A DNA stretch of 64,000 nucleotides from Roseiarcus sp963794155. Its GTDB lineage: Bacteria > Pseudomonadota > Alphaproteobacteria > Rhizobiales > Beijerinckiaceae. Below, in pieces: positions 48,512 to 58,336 of the stretch. A program made the translations under genes and the position numbers. Numbering within the stretch: the first letter of the stretch is position 1; each line of letters begins with the position of its first letter. Below the pieces are notes generated by a model. The model saw nothing but the letters and a program-made list of their open reading frames with translations. It had not been told where the DNA came from and ran no database searches. The stretch is from the NCBI GenBank assembly GCA_963794155.1, contig CAWCCX010000008.1, positions 806,001 through 870,000 on the forward strand, given 5' to 3'.

Positions 48512-48658
48512 CTCGTAATCGGGGACGAACGAGAATGGTCAGGGGAAAGCGACCTCGCCCACCTGTCGAGCGTGCGCTGGCGGATGCCGATCGGCCATGT
48601 CTGCTGTTGCCTGCCGCGCCACCACACGAAACTCAGCAGCTTCCGACCTCTGGGGCGA
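48512..48658. other. intergenic stretch, nothing seen
   Basis: Short stretch between the acylphosphatase-like gene and a minus-strand relic; no gene or clear signal was recognised. Confidence 0.35.
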
Positions 48659-48847
48659 TTAATCCCTCCGAAAGACGAACCAGTCGATTTCTTCGGTAAC
48701 GGGACTATCTCGACGCTCGTGGTTTTCCATCGCGGTTAGGCCTTGTTGGAACTCAGCGTCGGACAACCGCGCCAAAAAAGAATCCGCACGGAGTGCCGTT
48801 TTCGCAATGAATGCCCCCCAATCTGGGGCCATCCTCTGCTTCACCAC
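48659..48847 (-). pseudogene. C-terminal relic, possibly methyltransferase
   Basis: The frame MVKQRMAPDWGAFIAKTALR, LSDAEFQQGLTAMENHERRD, SPVTEEIDWFVFRRD resembles C-termini of small SAM methyltransferases (the PVTE...D-FVFR end). No SAM-binding motif remains. It is joined directly to a YaiI/DUF188 N-terminus, so both were cut at the same junction (about 48841-48850). Confidence 0.4.
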
Positions 48848-48936
48848 CTCCGAGCCGCGACGCGATAGACCTCATCCTTCACCGGACACGCGTCGGCGTC
48901 GACAAAGATACGCAACTTTGGTCCGGCCGCTTCCAT
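48841..48936 (-). pseudogene. YaiI/YqxD (DUF188) N-terminal fragment
   Basis: ATG 48936 starts MEAAGPKLRIFVDADACPVK and continues DEVYRVAARRW before TGA at 48841. VDADACPVKDEVYRVA is the hallmark start of the YaiI/YqxD family (about 150 residues). Only the first ~25 residues remain; the rest is replaced by the relic downstream. Inactive. Confidence 0.75.
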
Positions 48937-49375
48937 GTGGGGGCTGTAAGCGACCGCCTGGACGGCCCGGGCACTGCTCGCCGCCAGCGCGTGCTGCGCC
49001 TTCTGCTGCGCGAGAGGGACGCAAGGCAGCGTTGTCATTTGGGCCAGCGCGCAACGAGCATGCCAGCCCCGAGTCGTCAGCCAAAGCTTTCGAAGCAGCG
49101 GGCGAAACCAATCCCTGCTCGATCCATGAGCCAACGATCAGCGGTGGGCGCGGCCGCTGAACTGCTCATCGTCCCCAGCGCCTGATCAATTGTGAAGGTC
49201 GCCGCCTGTCCTTCGGCGCGGGGTTTCGCCGACGCGATCATTCGTGGGAAAAGCGGCCGTCGCCGCGCGGCGCGCATAGCGCCCCCACGCCGGGAGCGGA
49301 AGAAATCATTGCCATCGCGCTCTGCGTGGGGAATTGTCCTCCGTTCGCTCAAACCGATTGCAGCGAGAACCAGCG
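48937..49375. other. 439-bp gap, no gene seen
   Basis: Long frames here are shadows without ribosome sites. Nothing recognisable. Confidence 0.4.
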
Positions 49376-49732
49376 ATGCGTGCGGGCAAACACCATCAAG
49401 TTTGGATCGAGCAATGCGACGCGGCGCGGACCATCCGAGAGCGCTTTGGGCTTGAGGCGTCGTTCGACTACGCAGTCGGCGAGAAACTGATGAATTTCGC
49501 CAGCGTCGCTCGTGACCATTCGGCCTTCGCCAGGGAGCGTCCTCGATTTGTCTCCGAAGTGCGGCGCCTCTTTTCGGCCGATGAAATTCGCACCCATCTT
49601 GAGCGGCTCGAACGCGAAGAGACCGAGAAAGACGCCGAGACTCGCGACCCGGACGAGTCTGAGGTCCGCGACGAAAGCCGGCCGGGACGGCCGAGCGCGT
49701 CAGGCAGTTCGACACGATCAAAGGCCTCCTGA
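49376..49732 (+). CDS. small conserved alphaproteobacterial protein
   Basis: A 118-residue protein starting at ATG 49376: MRAGKHHQVWIEQCDAARTI, RERFGLEASFDYAVGEKLMN, RERPRFVSEVRRLFSADEIR, then a charged coiled segment (LERLEREETEKDAETRDPDE). It is mainly helical and hydrophilic. I recall similar proteins on Rhizobiales plasmids, function unknown. It is convergent with recD2. The C-terminal Ser/Arg-rich tail is low complexity. Confidence 0.6.
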   Translation: MRAGKHHQVWIEQCDAARTIRERFGLEASFDYAVGEKLMNFASVARDHSAFARERPRFVSEVRRLFSADEIRTHLERLEREETEKDAETRDPDESEVRDESRPGRPSASGSSTRSKAS

Positions 49733-49838
49733 CCGCCGATACGCTCGGCACGTCTTGAGCGGGCGCGCGTTTCGCAGCCATAGGTCGCGCGTGCGCCCCC
49801 TGACCTAGCGCCCAGATCTGCAGGAACGCCATCGCGCC

Positions 49839-52056
49839 TCAGCTCACGGCGGACGCCAGGAGCGGCGCGCGCGACGCGCCGAGCCGCAGCCAATCGTCGA
49901 GTTTCGACCAGCGTCGCCGGCCCGAAACGTTGCGAACCGCGATCGCGATGGCCTTCTTCTGGCCGACGAGAACCACAAGCCTCTTGCCACGGGTGACGCC
50001 AGTGTAGAGAAGATTCCGCTGCAGCATCACGTAGTGCTGGGTGAGGACAGGGATGATGACGGCGGGATATTCAGAGCCTTGGGCCTTGTGTGGATGGTGG
50101 CGGCATAGGCGGGAACCAGCGTGTCAAGCTCGCCGAAGCCATAGATCACCGAGCGCCCGTCGAAGCTGGCCTTGAGTTCGGCCGCCTCCGGATCGACGTC
50201 GTCGATGTAGCCGATGTCGCCGTTGTAGACCTCCTTGTCATAGTCATTCTCGATCTGCATGACCTTGTCGCCGGGCGCAAAGGTCCAGCCGAAACGCTCC
50301 ACTTTGCGCTCGCCGGCGGGGTTCAAGGCTGCCTGCAGTTCGATGTTGAGCGAACGGGCGCCAACGCCGCCACGGTTCATCGGGCAGAGCACCTGGATGT
50401 CGCGGATGGGGTTCAGGCCGAAGCGTTTGGGGATGCGGGTCTTCACCAATTCCAAGATGCGTTGAACGGCGGTCTCGGGATCCTCGGCCGGAACGAAGTA
50501 GAAGTCGCTGTCACCGCTGGGTGAGCTGAGATCGGGCACCAAGCCCTGATTGATGCGATGGGCGTTCATGATGACCCGGCTCGCGGCGGCCTGCCGGAAC
50601 ACCTCGGTCAAGCGCACCACGGGCACCGCGCCTGAACCGATGATGTCGGCCAGCACCTGCCCCGGTCCGACTGAGGGCAGTTGGTCGATATCGCCGACAA
50701 TGAGTAGCGCCGCTTCGTCCGGGATCGCTTTTACCAGCGCCTGCATCAGCATGACGTCGATCATCGAGGCCTCGTCAACCACGAGCAGATCGCAATCGAG
50801 GGGATTTTCGGCGTTGCGCTTGAACCCGCCGCTCCTTGGATCGACCTCAAGGAGACGGTGGATGGTCTTGGCCTCAACGCCCGTCGCTTCGGTCATGCGT
50901 TTCGCCGCGCGACCCGTGGGCGCGCAAAGCAGCAGCCGCACGCCCTTGGCCGCAAGGATCTTGAGGATCGAATTGACGATCGTGGTCTTGCCGACGCCTG
51001 GGCCCCCGGTGATCACCAGCGCCTTCGCCATCAGCGCCTGACGGATCGCCGCCTTCTGACTGTCGGCAAGCTGCAGCCCACTGCGCTTTTCAACCCAAGG
51101 TATGGCCTTCGCTTCGTCGATCCATGGCCAGGGCAGCCGGCCGCTCACGACGCGGATCAGCCGATCGGCGATCGCTTGCTCGGCCTTGTAGAGGCCCGCC
51201 AGGAAAATGCAGGCGGTGTCGCCGACCTTGTCGGCGATCACGGCGCCCTCGGATCGTTCGAGCTCGAGGGCCGTCAGGAGCAGTTCATTCGGCGCTTCGA
51301 GCAATTCTTCGGCAAGCGGAATCAATTGATCCGTCGGCAGTCCGCAATGACCCTCGTCCATCGCCTCTGTCGGCGCGTACGAAATTCCGGCGCGTAGTCG
51401 GATCATGGCGGTCTTTTCGATGCCGAGCTTTATCGCGATCGCATCGGCGGTCTTGAAGCCGATGCCCCGAATATCCCGAGCAAGGCGATAGGGGTTCTCG
51501 GTCATGACCTGCACGGCGTCGACGTCGTAAGTCTTGAAGATGCGGACGGCCCGGGCGGTTCCGACCCCGTTGCTATGAAGGAAAACCATAATCTCCCGGA
51601 CGACCTTCTGCTCGGCCCAGGCGTCGGTGATCCGCTTGGCCCGAACGCCGCCGATGCCGGTCACCTCGCGAAGCCGATCGGGTTCGGCCTCGATGATGTC
51701 AAAAACCTTCTCGCCGAAGGCCTTGACCATCTTCTTGGCGTAGACCGGCCCGATGCCCGGATCATGCCGGAGCCCAGGTATTTCTCGATCCCGTCGATCG
51801 AACTTGGCGCTGAGGTCTTGAGAAAGCGCGCCCTGAACTGCTGACCATGCGCGCGATCGTTGATCCATTCGCCGGATGCGGTGATCCACTCGCCGGCGGA
51901 AATGACGGCGGCGTGGCCAACCACGGTCACCAGATCGCGGTGACCGCGCGCCTTCGCCCTCAGAACGCAGAAGCCGTTCTCTGGGTTGTGGAAGGTGACC
52001 CGCTCGACGAGGCCAGCGAGCACTTCCTGTGTCGAAGGCTCAGGATTCGACTTCAT
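49839..52056 (-). pseudogene. recD2: RecD2-type DNA helicase, two frameshifts
   Basis: Start ATG 52056 (MKSNPEPSTQEVLAGLVERV). An N-terminal OB-like region (FHNPENGFCVLRAKARGH) runs to YLGSGMI; a lost C near 51775 shifts the frame to GIGPVYAKKMVKAFG. HhH repeats follow (VTGIGGVRAKRI, IRGIGFKTADAIA), then the SF1 helicase core: GGPGVGKTTIV (Walker A), VVDEASMIDV (DExx), GDIDQLPSVGPG (motif III), VLCPMNRGGVGA. An extra CA near 50075 breaks the frame again inside the final motif (IHKAQGSEYPAV is restored by removing it), and the end VMLQRNLLYTGVTRGKRLVV is motif VI. Both shifts are small indels. The enzyme would be a 5'-3' helicase. Full length without them, ~738 residues. Confidence 0.85.
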
Positions 52057-52244
52057 ACGGCCTGATATTTCTTTTCCGGCAAGATGCCGCGAACGTTGCG
52101 GCTCCTGCCATTACGAGAGCTGGACCCGTGAGACGGAGACAGAGTCAATCGCCTGCTGGGTGGTCTCTCGCAGGCAACGAATCCGGGCTTTCGCATTGCG
52201 GACTGACGGGCGTTTTTCGTGTCGTCGCGGTTTAGACGGTTTCG
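52057..52244. other. intergenic stretch upstream of recD2
   Basis: No clear gene. It would hold the recD2 promoter on the minus strand, but I see no convincing -35/-10 pair. Confidence 0.3.
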
Positions 52245-52484
52245 TCATTCTGCGGACCGGGCCGTCGTTTCAAACAGCGCCGCTGCCTTAGCCGCTTCGA
52301 ATGTGTCCGCGGTGCCGCGAACGACAACATCGCTGCTGCCGCCGCCCCTTTTGGCTTCGCGCCGGACCTCCCATGTCGGGACGTTATCCTCCGTAAAGAC
52401 CAACAACATGAAACCTCCAACATCGGTCGAAACCGCAGGACTCGGCCAGAGTGGAGGCAGCGGTTGCCAGACTACGTCGGTCAT
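52245..52484 (-). CDS. small hypothetical protein
   Basis: A 79-residue protein: MTDVVWQPLPPLWPSPAVST, GGFMLLVFTEDNVPTWEVRR, and RGTADTFEAAKAAALFETTA. It has a compact alpha/beta look and no membrane segment. Similar small proteins are, from memory, common in Rhizobiales genomes. Function unknown. Confidence 0.5.
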   Translation of the reverse strand: MTDVVWQPLPPLWPSPAVSTDVGGFMLLVFTEDNVPTWEVRREAKRGGGSSDVVVRGTADTFEAAKAAALFETTARSAE

Positions 52485-52826
52485 ATATTCGCTCTTACAC
52501 TCCCAAAACTGCAGCGTCCCAATCCGGGTGCCGATTATTGTAGCCCAACAACGCCGAACCGCTGGAACTCCGCCCTGCCGGCACGACTGCCTGGCCGCCC
52601 GAGTAACGAGGACCGTCGACGCGCCGCCCTGCAGGGCCCGGTGAATCGTGAAAGACGAAAGGTCGGTCTCGGCCAGGAAGCCGTAGAAAGCGCCGCGTCA
52701 AGATGGCGCCACCAGCCGGCATTCCGCGAAGATGGTCGTGGGACCAACGCTCGGCTCTCTAGAGACGCTTCAGTTGTGAAATTGACAATGGGCTTTGGCG
52801 AGGTGCTGTTCCGTGACCTCGGACCA
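52485..52826. other. 342-bp gap, no gene seen
   Basis: Open frames on the plus strand look like random arginine-rich translation. Nothing recognisable. Confidence 0.35.
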
Positions 52827-53060
52827 TCAGCGGTCACCCTCGGACCCGCGTCCGAGGGCGCTGCCTCCGCAAAGCGGAGGCTTCTTCATGATGACAAAAC
52901 CGGAGCGCTCGAGGTGCTCGACGAGGCGCTCGGCGACGATGACCGACATGAACTCGTCGGCGTTGTGGACCCGCTTGCGGCCCTCAAAACGCAGCGCGAA
53001 GGCCAGCGCGTCGGCGACATCGGCGGCGGTGGCGGGAGTTAGTTTCTCGTCGTCCACCAT
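52827..53060 (-). CDS. small conserved protein, unknown function
   Basis: A 77-residue protein. ATG 53060 starts MVDDEKLTPATAADVADALA, followed by FALRFEGRKRVHNADEFMSV and IVAERLVEHLERSGFVIMKK. It is helical, soluble, and resembles small Rhizobiales plasmid proteins. An alternative ATG at 53090 adds ten residues. No operon partner on its strand. Confidence 0.6.
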   Translation of the reverse strand: MVDDEKLTPATAADVADALAFALRFEGRKRVHNADEFMSVIVAERLVEHLERSGFVIMKKPPLCGGSALGRGSEGDR

Positions 53061-53143
53061 CCGGGCAGAATAGTCGACCTCGGAGAACACAACAAGAACG
53101 TATCCGCTGGACCGGACCCCGGAAGCACCGTACCCTTCGACCG

Positions 53144-53299
53144 ATGTGCAATCTGTATTCGATCACCAAAGGCCCTCAGGGGATCCGAGATTTCGCCCGC
53201 GCCTTGCGCGATAAGACCGTGGGAGCGGACATGAAAATCATTCGCGTAACGCTCGCGATGTCTTTAGTTCTCCTCGACGTTGGCGCCATCGCTCGCTGA
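53144..53299 (+). pseudogene. SRAP/YedK (HMCES-like) N-terminal fragment
   Basis: ATG 53144 starts MCNLYSITKGPQGIRDFARA. Cys2 is the residue that links covalently to abasic DNA in SOS-response-associated peptidase (SRAP) proteins. After ~29 residues (RALRDKTVGAD) the frame runs into unrelated MKIIRVTLAMSLVLLDVGAI, which looks like a short signal peptide, and stops at 53299. The enzyme core is missing. The second ATG at 53231 could alternatively start a 22-residue exported peptide. Confidence 0.7.
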
Positions 53300-53323
53300 C
53301 GCGAGGAGGCACTGGGGCAAGAC

Positions 53324-53866
53324 ATGCTGCGGCACAAATTAGCATTCCGGGCGGCATCTCCGTTCCTGCTGATAGGGTTGCTCGGCGTCTCGGCGGCGCC
53401 CGGGCAGGAGATCCACTTCAGCCCCGAGGAGCGCCTCGACGCCATCGACGTACAGCTCGTCGGTGACGCGAAGCAATCGATCGACTTCGCTTCCTACGCC
53501 CTGACGGATCCGATCATCATCGACGCGCTCAACGCCGCGGAGCGTCGCGGCGTCGCGATCCGGATCGTGTTGGACCCTCGTGAGCGCCACGACTTTGTGA
53601 AGCTTGGCGATCTCTCGGACAACGTGAGGATCAAGCGCGGCGGCCCGTTCATGCACCTGAAGGCCTATTCGGTCGACGGAGAGATGCTGCGCACGGGATC
53701 GGCGAATTTCAGCACGAGCGGCGAGCGGGCGCAGGACAATGATTTGATCGTGATCCGAGACAAAGACGTTGCAGCGAAGTTCGACGTCCATTTCGAACGC
53801 ATGTGGGACGCTGCCGAGCCGATGGCGGAGTTCGGACCGGCGATAAACGCACTGGAGCCGAAGTGA
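53324..53866 (+). CDS. exported PLD-family nuclease/phosphodiesterase
   Basis: A 180-residue protein with signal peptide (LAFRAASPFLLIGLLGVSAA, cut near PGQ). It carries one HKD motif: HLKAYSVDGEMLRTGSANFS (His-x-Lys-x4-Asp, then G-S-x-N). Single-motif proteins of this size dimerise and act as nonspecific endonucleases (Nuc of pKM101 type). Start ATG 53324 has a GAGGAGG ribosome site. The next gene overlaps its stop. Location: periplasm. Plasmid-borne Nuc-like enzymes are common, which supports an accessory replicon. Confidence 0.85.
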   Translation: MLRHKLAFRAASPFLLIGLLGVSAAPGQEIHFSPEERLDAIDVQLVGDAKQSIDFASYALTDPIIIDALNAAERRGVAIRIVLDPRERHDFVKLGDLSDNVRIKRGGPFMHLKAYSVDGEMLRTGSANFSTSGERAQDNDLIVIRDKDVAAKFDVHFERMWDAAEPMAEFGPAINALEPK

Positions 53867-54159
53867 TCGGGTGGCTGCAGCGCCTTGCGAACGCGATCCT
53901 TGGTCGAGTCCCGGGCAAGGTCGGCCGTTTCGATACCGCCACACGCATGATGAGGGACGCGGACTTCGCGGCGCCAGTTGTCCGGTCGGCCGAACGCGAT
54001 CGTCGTCCCTATGCCGAGCCAGAGATTGACCCTTTGGAAGAACTTCAGCACGCACTCTCGGGCGATGAGAGCGATTCAGACGTTCCGCCTTCACTTCCTC
54101 AAGCCGCCGACGGCGCTCGTCCCATCCGTTCTTCTCGAAGGAAGCCTCGTCGCCGCTGA
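53863..54159 (+). CDS. small hypothetical protein coupled to PLD gene
   Basis: A 98-residue protein starting at GTG 53863 in the GTGA overlap with the PLD stop. It reads VIGWLQRLANAILGRVPGKV, RFDTATRMMRDADFAAPVVR, YAEPEIDPLEELQHALSGDE, and an Arg-rich tail. There is no signal peptide or known domain. The overlap suggests it is co-made with the nuclease; whether it protects or partners it is unknown. Confidence 0.55.
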   Translation: MIGWLQRLANAILGRVPGKVGRFDTATRMMRDADFAAPVVRSAERDRRPYAEPEIDPLEELQHALSGDESDSDVPPSLPQAADGARPIRSSRRKPRRR

Positions 54160-54653
54160 TCTTCATGCGACAATTCAAGCCGCCACGGATGTAGCCGGAT
54201 TAACCGGCATCACCTTGCCCGTTGCCAGGACGAATACTCCGGGCATGGCGCAGTTTGGGTGACCGCTCGATTTCGATTCCGGCGCTCAATCTCTTGAGAC
54301 GAATGCACGCTTAGGACGGACGGCAGTCGCCACGAACGGGAGCTATGGGACAAAATCCGGTCGCAGGCGCGACGGGACGATTGCGCCACTTGCGCGAATT
54401 CGGCCGCCCCTCGGGAACGCCCGCACTGCGCAAATACCGCCCGTTCGCCGACGGCTTGGTGAACTGGTCAACTCGACCCCAAGCGGAAGTTTCCATAACG
54501 CATCAGAATAGGCGGTATGCGCCCAAGACCGGACATTCGCGCTTGGACTGAGGCTCAAGTTTGGGCGGCCTTAGCCCGCATTTTGTGCTGCCCCACCGTC
54601 CGACGAAGTGGTCGACTGAGAGCGCCAGCCGCAGCGGGCGAGACGTTGCGTAT
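54160..54653. other. 494-bp gap, no gene seen
   Basis: Short frames on both strands have no ribosome sites or family motifs. Probably non-coding or decayed sequence. Confidence 0.4.
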
Positions 54654-56228
54654 CTAAGCTACTGTCGCGCCGGCCCTGTGCGCACCGCGGATCATATCGG
54701 CGGCCTTCTCTGCAATCATGATCGTGGGCGCATTGGTGTTGCCGCGAACGATGCTCGGCATGACTGAGGCGTCGACCACGCGCAGTCCTTGAACGCCATG
54801 GACCTTGAGCTCAACGTCAACCACGCCTCCGATCACGCAGGTGCTTGTCGGGTGGTAGATCGTGCCGGTGTATCGCCGGACGTATTCCCAGATATCGGAA
54901 TCCGACCGCGAGGCCGGGATAAAATTCGGCGCTTTGATGTGCGCGCGCAGCGCGGGCCGCGCGGCAATGTCGAGGGCGATCCGCACGCCCTCGATCATGC
55001 TCCGTCTATCCTCCTCGGTCGCGAAGTAATTGTGGAGGATGCGCGGTTTCCGGCCGGGATCGGCGCTGCGCAAAGACACTTTGCCGCGGCTCGTGGGCTT
55101 GAGAACACAGGGTCCGAACCCGACCCCCGGAGTCGTCGACCCCACCAGACCCTCTTCGCCAATCTCGCTATTGGCGGGGACTGCATTAATCTGAATGTCC
55201 GGCGCTTCGAGACCTTCGCGCGTTCGGAAGAACCCGCAGGCTTCGGCGATGTTGGAGGTGAGCGGTCCTCGTCCTTCGCTTTTGAGGCGTTCGGCGTTGG
55301 CGGGCGAAGCCGCCGTCAGCAGGCCTTCGGTGTCGGAATGCCAGCTCATCCCGAGACTGGGATGATCCTGCAAGCCCTGGCCGACCGGCAGATCGACACG
55401 GACGGGGATCATCAGCGGGGCCAGGTCGGCGGCCGGGCCGATCCCGGAAAGCATGAGGAGTTGCGGCGAATTGTACGCGCCGGCGGACAATATGACCTCC
55501 GTCTCAGCGGCGATCTCCTGAAGCTCCCCATGGTGCAAAAACTCAACGCCGCTGGCCCGCGCGCCGTCGAACAGAATCCGGGTCGCGAGCGCGTCCGTGA
55601 CGACCTTGAGGTTTGGGCGGCCGAGAGCGGGATGAAGAAAGGCGACCGCGGCGCTGCAGCGCATGCCGTCCCGCTGCGTGAGCTGATAGAAGCCGACGCC
55701 CTCCTGCGTCTCGCCGTTGAAGTCGGGATTGCGAGCGTGACCTGCCTCGACCCCCGCCTCTACGAAGGCGTCCATTAGCGAATATCGCGACCGTCCGTCG
55801 CTGACCGTGAGCGGGCCGAGCTTGCCGTGGAACTGGTCCTCGCCACGCTCATTGGCCTCGGACCGGCGAAAGTAGGGTAGGAGGTCGTCATATGCCCACC
55901 CGGTCGCGCCATCCCTCGCCCAGCCGTCGTAATCGGCACGGGCGCCTCGGATGTAGGCCATCGCGTTGATCGAACTCGAGCCCCCGAGCACCTTGCCGCG
56001 CGGCAGATAGACGCGCCGGCGGTCAAGCCTAGGCTCCCTCTCGCTTGCGTAATCCCAGTCGTATCGCGACTTGAAGAGCTGCGGCCAGGCGGCCGGGATA
56101 TGGATTTGCTGCGCCTTGTCGGGCGGCCCCGCCTCGATGAGCACGACCTCCGCCGCTGGGTCTTCGGACAACCGCGACGCCAGCACGCAGCCGGCCGACC
56201 CGGCCCCCACGATTACGTAGTGAGGCAT
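54654..56228 (-). CDS. GMC-family oxidoreductase
   Basis: A 524-residue FAD-dependent alcohol oxidase/dehydrogenase related to choline dehydrogenase. YVIVGAGSAGCVLASRLSED is the FAD motif (residues 4-23); GGSSSINAMAYIRGARADYD is the GMC signature 1; SAGAYNSPQLLMLSGIGPA is signature 2. The C-terminal catalytic His/Asn pair lies in YHPTSTCVIGGVVD and NTNAPTIMIAEKA. It acts in the cytoplasm on an unknown alcohol. Intact and of family length. It is convergent with nothing and points away from the MocR gene. Confidence 0.88.
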   Translation of the reverse strand: MPHYVIVGAGSAGCVLASRLSEDPAAEVVLIEAGPPDKAQQIHIPAAWPQLFKSRYDWDYASEREPRLDRRRVYLPRGKVLGGSSSINAMAYIRGARADYDGWARDGATGWAYDDLLPYFRRSEANERGEDQFHGKLGPLTVSDGRSRYSLMDAFVEAGVEAGHARNPDFNGETQEGVGFYQLTQRDGMRCSAAVAFLHPALGRPNLKVVTDALATRILFDGARASGVEFLHHGELQEIAAETEVILSAGAYNSPQLLMLSGIGPAADLAPLMIPVRVDLPVGQGLQDHPSLGMSWHSDTEGLLTAASPANAERLKSEGRGPLTSNIAEACGFFRTREGLEAPDIQINAVPANSEIGEEGLVGSTTPGVGFGPCVLKPTSRGKVSLRSADPGRKPRILHNYFATEEDRRSMIEGVRIALDIAARPALRAHIKAPNFIPASRSDSDIWEYVRRYTGTIYHPTSTCVIGGVVDVELKVHGVQGLRVVDASVMPSIVRGNTNAPTIMIAEKAADMIRGAHRAGATVA

Positions 56229-56782
56229 GAGCCTCCGCCCCCCTTGTTTTGAAGGCTTGAAAATCCGCGCTTGTCCGCGATTTCTTCTATTGAGACGGCT
56301 CGACTATGGAATAAGGAGGTCTGAACCGTCAATCAGAGTTCCCGCGCGTTCCGCCGGGACCGAACGCCGTTTTTCTCGCTCCCAAAGAAATGACGGCTAA
56401 CGAGGAGACGCAGCGACTCTTGTAGGTCCGGAATCCGCCCTTTTGAGACGATCGCTACACGCTCAGCGATTGACCGCCCTCGACCCGAAGCAGGCGTTCC
56501 CGATCGGTCCCGGTTACGAACGAAATGCGTCCAGAAAGCGTTCCTCAACCTCTGTGAGCCAAGTCTCAGTAGCCGCAACGCTGAATACCAGGTTGAACGT
56601 TGACCTTCGAGAAGACCTCCAAGGCTCAGGACTCGATCAAGGTCTCTCAATCCAGGATCCCGCTCTTTTGATGTTCCTCGAGGGACTCGGCAAGCCAGAA
56701 GAAGATCATCCGCGCGGCCCGCTCACTCCGATCTTCGAGGGCACCGCGACCGTGGTGAACTCTTGCCCAACGCCCGTGGCCG
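56229..56782. other. 554-bp gap between GMC and MocR genes
   Basis: A minus-strand frame (about 56333-56650) reads RDLDRVLSLGGLLEGQRSTW and has some helical character, but it shows no known domain. No promoter could be assigned. Confidence 0.35.
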
Positions 56783-58198
56783 CTAGCCCTGCTCACGCAC
56801 AGCCGATGCGACCTGCTCCAACAATCCTTGAACCTGCTTGTCGTCGCAGACCACGACGTTGAACCGCATCCAAGGCGACGGGTCGAGATGAGGACGAAAG
56901 AGCACGCCCGGCGCCAGCACGAGGCGACGTTCGGAGGCCTTCGCGAGCGCAACCGAATCCTCGATGTAGGGCAATCGCGCCCAGACGAACATTCCATCCG
57001 AAGGCTCAACGAACAGTTCAAATCCCATACGCTCGAAAGCGCGCGCGGTATTGACGCGCGCTTCGCCCAGCCGTTCCTGCAAGCGCGCGACATATTTACG
57101 GTAGTGACCGTCGACCAGCATCAGATAGATCAGCCGCTCGGTGAACTGCGAGCTGGTGATGCTGGTCAGCATCTTAATGTCGGCGAGTTGGTTCGCCAGC
57201 GACCGGGAACAGGCGATGAAACCCACCCGCAAGCTGCCTGACAACGTCTTCGAGAAGCTGCGCGCATAGATCACCCGATTGAGCTGGTCGAGCGTCGCCA
57301 ACCGTGGCGTTTGCCGCGCCTGGAGGTCTGAGAAAATGTCATCCTCCACGATGACGAAGTTATGCCGCTCGGCGGCCTGCAACACCCGGAAGGCGACGTG
57401 CGGGCTCATGTCGGTCCCGGTCGGGTTCTGCATGACAGACTGAGTGAAATAGACCTTCGGGCGCCGCTCGGGGACCATGGCTTCGATAAAGTTAACATCG
57501 GGCCCGTCTCGATTGCGGGGCACAGCCAACATTTCGATCCCGCGAAGGCGCAAATTGCCGAACATGTTGTAGTAGCCGGGGTCATCGACCATCGCGGCGT
57601 CACCGGGCTTCAGCAAGCAAGTGATGACAAGTTCGAGCGCCTGACTCGTTCCATTCGTCAGCAGGATTTGGTCGGATTGCGCAGTGATTCCGAGGCCGGC
57701 CAGCATCAGTGTGAGATGCTCACGCAAAGGCAGATAGCCGAACGGATGGCCATATTCGAGCAGATGGGATCCGTTCTTACGGACGAGCGCGTTGAGGCTT
57801 TGGCGAATGCCGGCCTCGTCGAGCCAGGAATTTGGCAGCCATGGGCCGCCGGCGAGGGGAGCGTTCTCGTCAGCCTCCAGAAGCTGACGAACCAGCCACA
57901 GGAGTTGCTCGTTTCGCTCGTAGCTCTCGAGCGGGGCCGCAACCGCGCCGGACGGCGCCAAGCTTGCCACGTAGAACCCAGCGCCAGGACGGGATTGAAG
58001 ATAGCCCAGCGCGACCAGACGGTCATAGGCCTCGACCACTGTGAAGCGGCTGACGTTGAGCGTTTTCGCCAAGTTGCGGATCGACGGCAGTCTCGAACCC
58101 GGAGCGAGGCGTCGATCATCAATCTGCAGCTTCACGCCGCCAACGATCTGGTCGACCAGCGACCTTTCACCCGTGGGGCTAACGACTAGCGAGAGCAT
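56783..58198 (-). CDS. MocR-type PLP-dependent regulator
   Basis: A 471-residue GntR/MocR regulator. The N-terminal winged helix (LPSIRNLAKTLNVSRFTVVE, YLQSRPGAGFYVAS) binds DNA. The aminotransferase-like C-terminal part carries LTNGTSQALELVITCLLKPG, VDDPGYYNMFGNLRL, and the PLP-lysine loop YARSFSKTLSGSLRVGFIAC. Such proteins sense an amine, amino acid or vitamin B6 compound. It is divergent from the methyltransferase gene (138-bp spacer) and is its likely regulator. Confidence 0.88.
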   Translation of the reverse strand: MLSLVVSPTGERSLVDQIVGGVKLQIDDRRLAPGSRLPSIRNLAKTLNVSRFTVVEAYDRLVALGYLQSRPGAGFYVASLAPSGAVAAPLESYERNEQLLWLVRQLLEADENAPLAGGPWLPNSWLDEAGIRQSLNALVRKNGSHLLEYGHPFGYLPLREHLTLMLAGLGITAQSDQILLTNGTSQALELVITCLLKPGDAAMVDDPGYYNMFGNLRLRGIEMLAVPRNRDGPDVNFIEAMVPERRPKVYFTQSVMQNPTGTDMSPHVAFRVLQAAERHNFVIVEDDIFSDLQARQTPRLATLDQLNRVIYARSFSKTLSGSLRVGFIACSRSLANQLADIKMLTSITSSQFTERLIYLMLVDGHYRKYVARLQERLGEARVNTARAFERMGFELFVEPSDGMFVWARLPYIEDSVALAKASERRLVLAPGVLFRPHLDPSPWMRFNVVVCDDKQVQGLLEQVASAVREQG

Positions 58199-58234
58199 GC
58201 GGCCTCTCGATCTCGTCGAATTGGCCCGGTTTCC

Positions 58235-58244
58235 GTACCGGTAC
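58235..58244. promoter_or_regulatory. palindrome in MocR-methyltransferase spacer
   Basis: GTACCGGTAC is a perfect 10-base palindrome, with a related CCGGTTTCC block just before it. It lies between the divergent MocR and methyltransferase starts and could be the MocR binding site. MocR operators are often direct repeats, so this is tentative. Confidence 0.35.
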
Positions 58245-58336
58245 AGTCAGGCCAACCGACGTACAAACCGTCTATTACTTTGACGCTCACTGTCCGGCAG
58301 TCTCGCCTCGCCGTCAAGAAGCTCTAGGAGGCGAAG

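Noticed and set aside
54343..54558. Small minus-strand ORF MSLSPSANVRSWAH
   Set aside because: This sequence type is often mis-annotated; no ribosome site or conserved domain.
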